From: Rhynchonema sp. JSB1_4
Lineage: Eukaryota; Nematoda; Chromadorea; Monhysterida; Xyalidae
DNA: 64,000 bases
Direction: 5' to 3'
Assembly (NCBI GenBank): GCA_030248065.1
Contig: JASAMV010008343.1
Span: forward strand, 1-64,000
This document shows, piece by piece, positions 58,419 through 64,000 of the stretch. The notes beneath the pieces were generated by a model, which was given only the letters and a program-made list of their open reading frames with translations, was not told where the DNA came from and made no database searches. Made by a program: the position numbers and the translations under genes. Positions within the stretch are counted from its first letter, which is position 1. Each line of letters starts with the position of its first letter.

Positions 58419-59660
58419 ACCGTGAATTATTAACCGTTAAAGAACTGTCCAGAACAATCTCTCACCAAAACAAGTTTTGTCAACCGTGGGCTATTAACCG
58501 TGGATTATTAACCGTTTTAACCGTGGAGTATTAACCGTGGATTATTAACCGTTAAACGGTGGTTAACCATTATCGACCGTGGACTATTAACCGTAACAAG
58601 TTTTCTGAACCGTGGACTATTAACCGTGGATTATTAATTGGTGGAGTGAGCCACTGTGAGCATGTAAGCCAACTGTCCACGGTTAATAGTCCACGGTTCA
58701 GTGAACGGTTAATAATCCACGGTTAACCGTGGATTATTAACCGTTGTTTTGTCAACCATGGACTATTAACCGTTTTTGTCAACCGTGGATTATTAACCGT
58801 GGATTATTAACCGTTAAACGGTGGTTAACCATTATCGACCGTGGACTATTAACCGTAACAAGTTTTCTCAATCGTAACGGTTAATCTCAACGGTGGACTA
58901 TTAACCGTGGATTATTAACCCTTAGATAACTGTTAATAATCCAGGTTGAGAAAACTTGTATTTTTCTGAACCGTAGATTCAACGGTGGAGTGAGCGACCG
59001 TCAGCATGTAGGCCAACTGTCCAGAACAACCTTTCACCAAAACAAGTTTTGTCAACCGTGGACTATTAACCGTGGATTATTAACCGTTAAACGGTGGTTA
59101 ACCGTTATCGACCGTGGACTATTAACCGTAACAAGTTTTCTCAAGCGTAACGGTTAATTTCAACGGTGGACTATTAACTGTGGATTATTAACCCTTAGGT
59201 AACTGTTAATAATCCAGGTTGAGAAAACTTGTATTTTTCTGAACCGTAGATTCAACGGTGGAGTGAGCGACCGTCAGCATGTAGGCCGGACTATTAACCG
59301 TGGATTATTAAGCGTTAAACGGGGGTTAACTGTTATCGACCGTGGACTATTAACTGTAACAAGTTTTCTCAACCGTGGAGTATTAACCGTGGATTATTAA
59401 CTGGTGGAGTGAGCCACCGTCAGCATGTAGGCCAACTGTCCACGGTTAATAGTCCACGGTTCGGTGAACGATTAATAATCCACGGTTAATAGTCCACGGT
59501 TGAAAAAACTTGTATTTTTGTCAACCGTAGATTCAACGGTGGAGTGAGGGACCGTCAGCATGTAGGCCAACTGTCCAGAACAACCTAGTTTTCTCAACCG
59601 TGGACTATTAACCGTGGATTATTAACTGGTGGAGTGAGCCACCGTCAGCATGTAGGCCAA
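58419..59660. repeat. Palindromic AACCGTGGATTATTAACCG satellite, third block
   Basis: About 1.24 kb of the same satellite as 15119-15670 and 29065-31440, including GTGGAGTGAGC(C/G)ACCGTCAG and CCAACTGTCCAGAACAACC modules. It lies outside any gene recognised here, whereas the other two blocks lie within or beside genes. Confidence 0.85.
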
Positions 59661-59865
59661 TGCACGGAACGTTTTGACACGGACATGCGTTAAAAAACCA
59701 TGACTGTGTGAACAGCAGTAAAACTTAGTGAGAATATACGTTAGGCTGATAAGGTTACTTGCAGATGTCAACTGTTGACTTTTGTGTCGATTCTTGACAC
59801 TCGTCTATCGGCGTTTGCGAAAGGAAGCAAGAACAGGGCACTCACGTTGATTCAGGTGAATGGAA

Positions 59866-60021
59866 TTACATCATGTTTATTCCAAGAAACTTTGATATAT
59901 CTTCTTCGACTAATTTCGTGTTGTGGATCAGTTGGATATATTTTAGTTCGTGCGACGCACCGCTGAGCTGGGCAGGGCGATTCGTCTGGGAAATCAAGTT
60001 CGAACGTCGGTTGAGATCAAT
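59866..60021 (-). other. Candidate terminal exon on the minus strand
   Basis: From an acceptor-like AAG to a TAA, 51 codons including SQTNRPAQLSGASHELKYIQ and VEEDISKFLGINMM, with a hydrophilic, natural-looking composition. The plus strand of the same bases is also open and bounded by splice-like sites, so the coding strand is uncertain. No family recognised. Confidence 0.25.
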
Positions 60022-60552
60022 CTTCAGGTACATTTTCGCAAATTCCTGTGATAAATTCGGTGGGTTCAACTATGTCGCACTCCTGTGTGCGTCATGACTT
60101 CAGATGAGTCGCACTAAGTATTTAGGCAGGTCTCACAACGTATCCCGGTGCACGTTGCGGGTGAGACATTTTGGGATGTGACAGGTGACAGAAAGCTCAA
60201 TTCTTCATAATTTTGATATCGTTGTGATGAGCGCATCGGTCTTGACGCCCGTGTTATTTTTGATTTCCACGCCGACACTTTGAAACATCACTAGACGACA
60301 TTTTTCGCTAACGCGCAAAAAAATGGTGTTGGTTGACGGTAAGTCAGGTCCATCGATGGCCAGGGTTGACAGTTGAGGCTTGTACTTTCGTCAAGAACGC
60401 AGGCAAACAAGAGGCATCGCGTGATGCCAAAATTCAACGTGAGTGTGTTAGGTAAACGGATGCACGTGCTAAAAACTTTAACGCCCAACTCGCAACCCGC
60501 ATACATTCTGAAACCGGCCTTAACATGCACATAATGTTGCATAAAATTGCAG

Positions 60553-60712
60553 AATTGCTGTTTGGTGGATCTCGATCCAGTGAACAGTATAGTGAGCAAA
60601 TTCACCGACATGGCCATCACAGTCAAATCGGGTATTCGGGTTTCGATCGATCCGAGTCCTGCTGAGCAAATGTGGACGTTCACGATCACCTCGACATATG
60701 GTGAAAGACCAG
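60553..60712 (+). other. Candidate internal exon, unrecognised
   Basis: Bounded by an acceptor TTGCAG and a donor CAG|GTAGTA, this exon reads LDPVNSIVSKFTDMAITVKS and MWTFTITSTYGERP. The alternating strand-like pattern with WTFTITSTY recalls fatty-acid-binding-type beta barrels, but this is only a loose resemblance. Neighbouring exons at 60830-61045 are possible but do not join cleanly. Confidence 0.3.
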
Positions 60713-61045
60713 GTAGTATAATATCGCTGAGGTTTCTCGAACTCGTATGAAACCGATTTTAATGCTACAGTTTTTCTTTTTATTTATAGAAAATGACGGT
60801 ATGTGGGTTTTTCACGATGATGTTTTAGCAGAGCTCCGTTTCGCGATCTCACGGACCTCCTAGACTTTAAGTAAAAATTCAAACGAACAGCCAGCGTTCG
60901 ACAAAAAAAATTTATGATGCACACAAACATCGAGAGCAAAATACAACGTCCCTTGCTACCGTGCGTGGAGTTCAAATCGCATCCGTCACTGAAAGCGGAG
61001 AAATATAACACGGGAAAACTTCCAATAAGTCACGTTCACGAGGTA

Positions 61046-62949
61046 TAATTCGTCACCACTTTTATTAACCATTTTTTGGAGTCATTTATGTTTTATTTTT
61101 GCAAATGTCATTTAAACTTTTTTGAAGTGTGATCAGCTGCAATCCTGAGGACAACTTTTATTAGTAACACAAATAGTTTTGTCGCAATGAGGTTTATAAA
61201 AGTCGGTAGTTTCAGATGATGAACCACTGCAGCTGAAAGTAAGCTGTCTAGTCATCGCGACCGATGCGTTGTTGGTGGATTCGGCTAACTTGGAATTCTT
61301 CTGCGTCTGTCCGACATAAAAACATCACGATGTATCGACGTGACTTGCGACATTATCTGATTTTTTTGTTCTGCGGTTGAAATTTGATTTTTGCTGTGTT
61401 TTTTTCTTCTTTTGTTGCTTTCGTTACTATTTTGGTTCCTACGTTTTTTCTGAAGTATATTTAGTTATGGTTTTGTCAAGCGTCAGAAAGTAAATAGTAT
61501 GTTTCGTGTAATTGGCATGGTGATTATTAAGATTTGTATTGTCATCTTTTGAGTCAGACAGAAAGGTGAAGCTTTCCACGTGCTGTAGATCAAACAAGAA
61601 AACTTCAGTACAAAACTGCAAAACTTTGCACGTGGTGTGTCTGTGAAAATGGCGTAGTTTCGGATGCAAAGTTGTGCTCCTGAGTATTGCATTATGTATT
61701 GGTTTTGTCATGGATGAATTGATTGTATGTTTTTTCTCGTGTATCGGATTTTTCAATGCAAATCTAAACATTTGTATGCGACAGATTGCCAATATGATAC
61801 ATGTCCGAGTCAGTGATGTGATTGATAGGCGAGGGGTACGTGGGTTGTTAGCCGTCCCAAGCGGTACATACATTTGTTGCTCGAAACTCACGTTCCTCTC
61901 GCAAAGTGGCTTCTTACCTTTCTTGTTCAATTCATCGAGTAAAAAATTTAATTTTAGTATGTTTGACATCTGAACCAATAGCCCACCAGTCCGCCCCCAA
62001 AATTGGGTGCCGCGTGCTTGTCTACCTTTCTTGCGCGGAACGCCTTCAGCTAGCTAGTTTTCTTCCTGCCAGCAACTACATCACTGGTGTCAAATATAAC
62101 AAGTTGACATGTTGTTTTCAGAACACATTCTTTGTTGTTAATGCAAAAGTCATGAAGATTGGGTTATAGTTTGTGTTCTCTTTATTTTGTATTGTACAGA
62201 AATTGCTAAACAATTTCTTTTCTGCTTGCATTTTCTTGTTGTTGTTACACATTAGGTGTTTATGGTTTTTTTAATGGTTGTGACAGACGCAGCTAGATTT
62301 CGTTATTAGGATTCGTCTTTTTGGAGTTTGCTTGTCTGGATTTGTGTTTCGAGTTATGAAGCCAGTTGGTTGAGAGGATAAAAATAACCGTCAGTGAAGT
62401 CACATCATCTTGCGATACCTACGTCAACATTTTGTTAACGTGATGTTTGCATCTTGTTATACACATTCTCCGGCTCCTTTTCGAAAGACCGGAGATATTT
62501 CTTGCATGTTTCCATCTCCAGTGAAAAAAGCTGAGCTCTTTTACGCAGACGTTGTGCAGTGACAACCATCACGTTGGACTGTTTGGTAATCACGAGCGGT
62601 CGTGAGTGAAGGAACGAAAAGTTTCAAAGTCTTGAACTCCCTCTCGTGTGCTTGATTTGAGGTAAGTGATAAACAAATGATGCTGCAAAAGAATGGGCCT
62701 TTTCATGGAGTCGGTTCATGTTTCACAATGCCAGGTTGAACAATAGTTTTTCAGCTCTTTTGGGCTAACATAATTGTTTTTAATCATACTTCCAATCGAA
62801 TAAATCATGTCTTCGCGCTGTAGATGTTTCTAATGATACTTGCGAGGAATGTGACTCGTGCTGACTTGATTGGGCACCTCAACTGGTGTTTGCGCACAGT
62901 CTGCGTGGTGAAAATGCATCTTCACTGACCTGAAGTCGCATTTCCGCAG
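61046..62949. other. Stretch without recognised genes
   Basis: About 1.9 kb of A/T-rich sequence. A minus-strand open frame of 179 codons at 61439-61978 overlaps a plus-strand frame of 99 codons. Neither has recognisable motifs. No repeat family seen elsewhere in the window occurs here. Confidence 0.4.
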
Positions 62950-63725
62950 TGCGGGCAGTGAGTATGGGAATCCATCGGCTCATGACACCTTTTATACACA
63001 GCGCATGCAGCAGCGCACGCGATTTTCTAAACAAAATGTAGACTTTAACCCTGTATCATGCTTTGATCACTGGCACACTGCGCGTGCTGAGTACGGCTAA
63101 TCAATCGGCTCATTATACTTTTTATACACACAGCGCATGCAGCAGCGCACGTCATTTTCTAAACAAAGTGTAGACTTTGACCGTGTATCATGCTTTGATC
63201 ACTGGCACACTGCGCGTGCTGAGTATGGCCAATCAATCGGCTCATGATACTTTTTATACACACAGCGCATGCAGCAGGACACGCCATTTTCTAAGCAAAA
63301 TGTAGACTCTAACCGTGTATCATGCTTTGATGACTGGCACACTGCGCGTGCTGGGTATGGCCAATCAATCGGCTCATGATACTTTTTATACACACAGCGC
63401 ACGCAGCAGCGCACGCCATTTTCTAAACAAAATGTAGACTTTAGCCGTGTATCATGCTTTGATCACTGGCACACTGCGCGTGCTGAGTATGGCCAATCAA
63501 TCGGCTCATGATACTTTTTATACACACAGCGCATGCAGCAGGACACGCCATTTTCTAAGCAAAATGTAGACTCTAACCGTGTATCATGCTTTGATGAGTG
63601 GCACACTGTGCGTGCTGAGTATGGCCAATCAATCGCCTGATCATACTTTTTATACACACAGCGCATGCAGCAGCGCACGCCATTTTGTAGACAAAATGTA
63701 CACTTTGAGCGTGTATCATGCTTTC
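62950..63725. repeat. 132-bp tandem repeat (about 5.9 copies)
   Basis: The marker CATGCTTTGAT recurs at 63057, 63189, 63321, 63453, 63585 and 63717, exactly 132 bp apart. Alternate monomers share extra differences (GCAGGACACGCC, TCTAAGCAAAATGTAGACTC), so the units are organised as 264-bp dimers. Since 132 is divisible by three, the minus strand reads as a 44-residue Cys-rich repeat (CMRCVYKKYHEPIDWPYSA), but a TGA interrupts it where the base reads GATCACTGG instead of GATGACTGG. No start, splice site or domain supports a gene. Confidence 0.9.
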
Positions 63726-64000
63726 ATGATCGCTGTTTAATTTATTCGGTTTTCATTTGCTGCTTGCCATAACTTTTCTGCAGTGTTACAAAATTTGGGG
63801 ATGTTTCAACGAATAAGTGCAGAAAATAGATGCATTGATTGACGCCAGTAATGCAGTATGCAGCGTGTACATGCGAGTGCCATCACCTCGCGGGCCCCAC
63901 TTGGGAGTCGCGGTTTGCGAGTCACCTGAAACATTTATTTGCGTGCAACAGACAAAAATTAAGCAATCAGTGTGCAGCCAAAGTATTAGACTGCTGTAGC
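63726..64000. other. Right edge of the window
   Basis: A/T-rich sequence following the last tandem copy. No gene or known repeat is seen. Confidence 0.4.

Noticed and set aside
61439..61978. 179-codon minus-strand open frame
   Set aside because: No motif, no splice or promoter support, and an overlapping plus-strand frame of similar quality; not enough to call a gene.

Overview
The window is nuclear DNA from an intron-rich eukaryote with GT-AG spliceosomal introns, proteins far from textbook orthologues, and a very heavy load of short non-autonomous DNA transposons. The divergent proteins and the metazoan-type deoxynucleoside kinase suggest an invertebrate or a protist related to animals, but nothing read here fixes the species. 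No rRNA, tRNA, CRISPR array or prokaryotic operon was recognised. Gene models below were built by hand from splice sites and reading phase. Models described as closing in phase keep one frame across every exon; none has RNA evidence.

Region by region: 1-700 holds the end of a GACACCC-type repeat and an uncertain first exon. 734-13108 (+) is a 19-exon, 860-residue XPD-family DNA helicase of FANCJ/RTEL1 type, with four Fe-S cysteines, Walker A, DEAH and motif VI. 14.7-19.8 kb (+) carries exons of one or two unrecognised genes. 20-23 kb is mainly repeats, including a 1.4-kb foldback transposon. 23238-34878 (+) is a large multi-exon gene for a Mutator-like (MULE) DDE transposase with a C-terminal SWIM-like zinc finger, whose frame carries one in-frame TGA. 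39705-35447 (-) is a 9-exon RPA32 (RPA2)-like gene with a second copy of the foldback transposon in its last intron. 42415-40033 (-) is a 7-exon RING-finger gene. 42.5-49.4 kb is a dense repeat zone of C/G-rich, palindrome-ended elements. 49490-54530 (+) is an 8-exon gene, possibly RAD1-like. 57580-55829 (-) is a complete 4-exon deoxynucleoside kinase gene. 58-64 kb holds a palindromic satellite array, a few doubtful exons and a 132-bp tandem repeat at the right edge.

Four of the recognised or suggested products (helicase, RPA32-like subunit, tentative RAD1-like protein, deoxynucleoside kinase) handle DNA or dNTPs, and the RING gene lies among them. Whether this is a functional neighbourhood or chance cannot be decided from one window. 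The other theme is repeats: at least eight families of inverted-repeat elements lie mostly in introns, and one pair of sites preserves both the filled and the empty state of an insertion.
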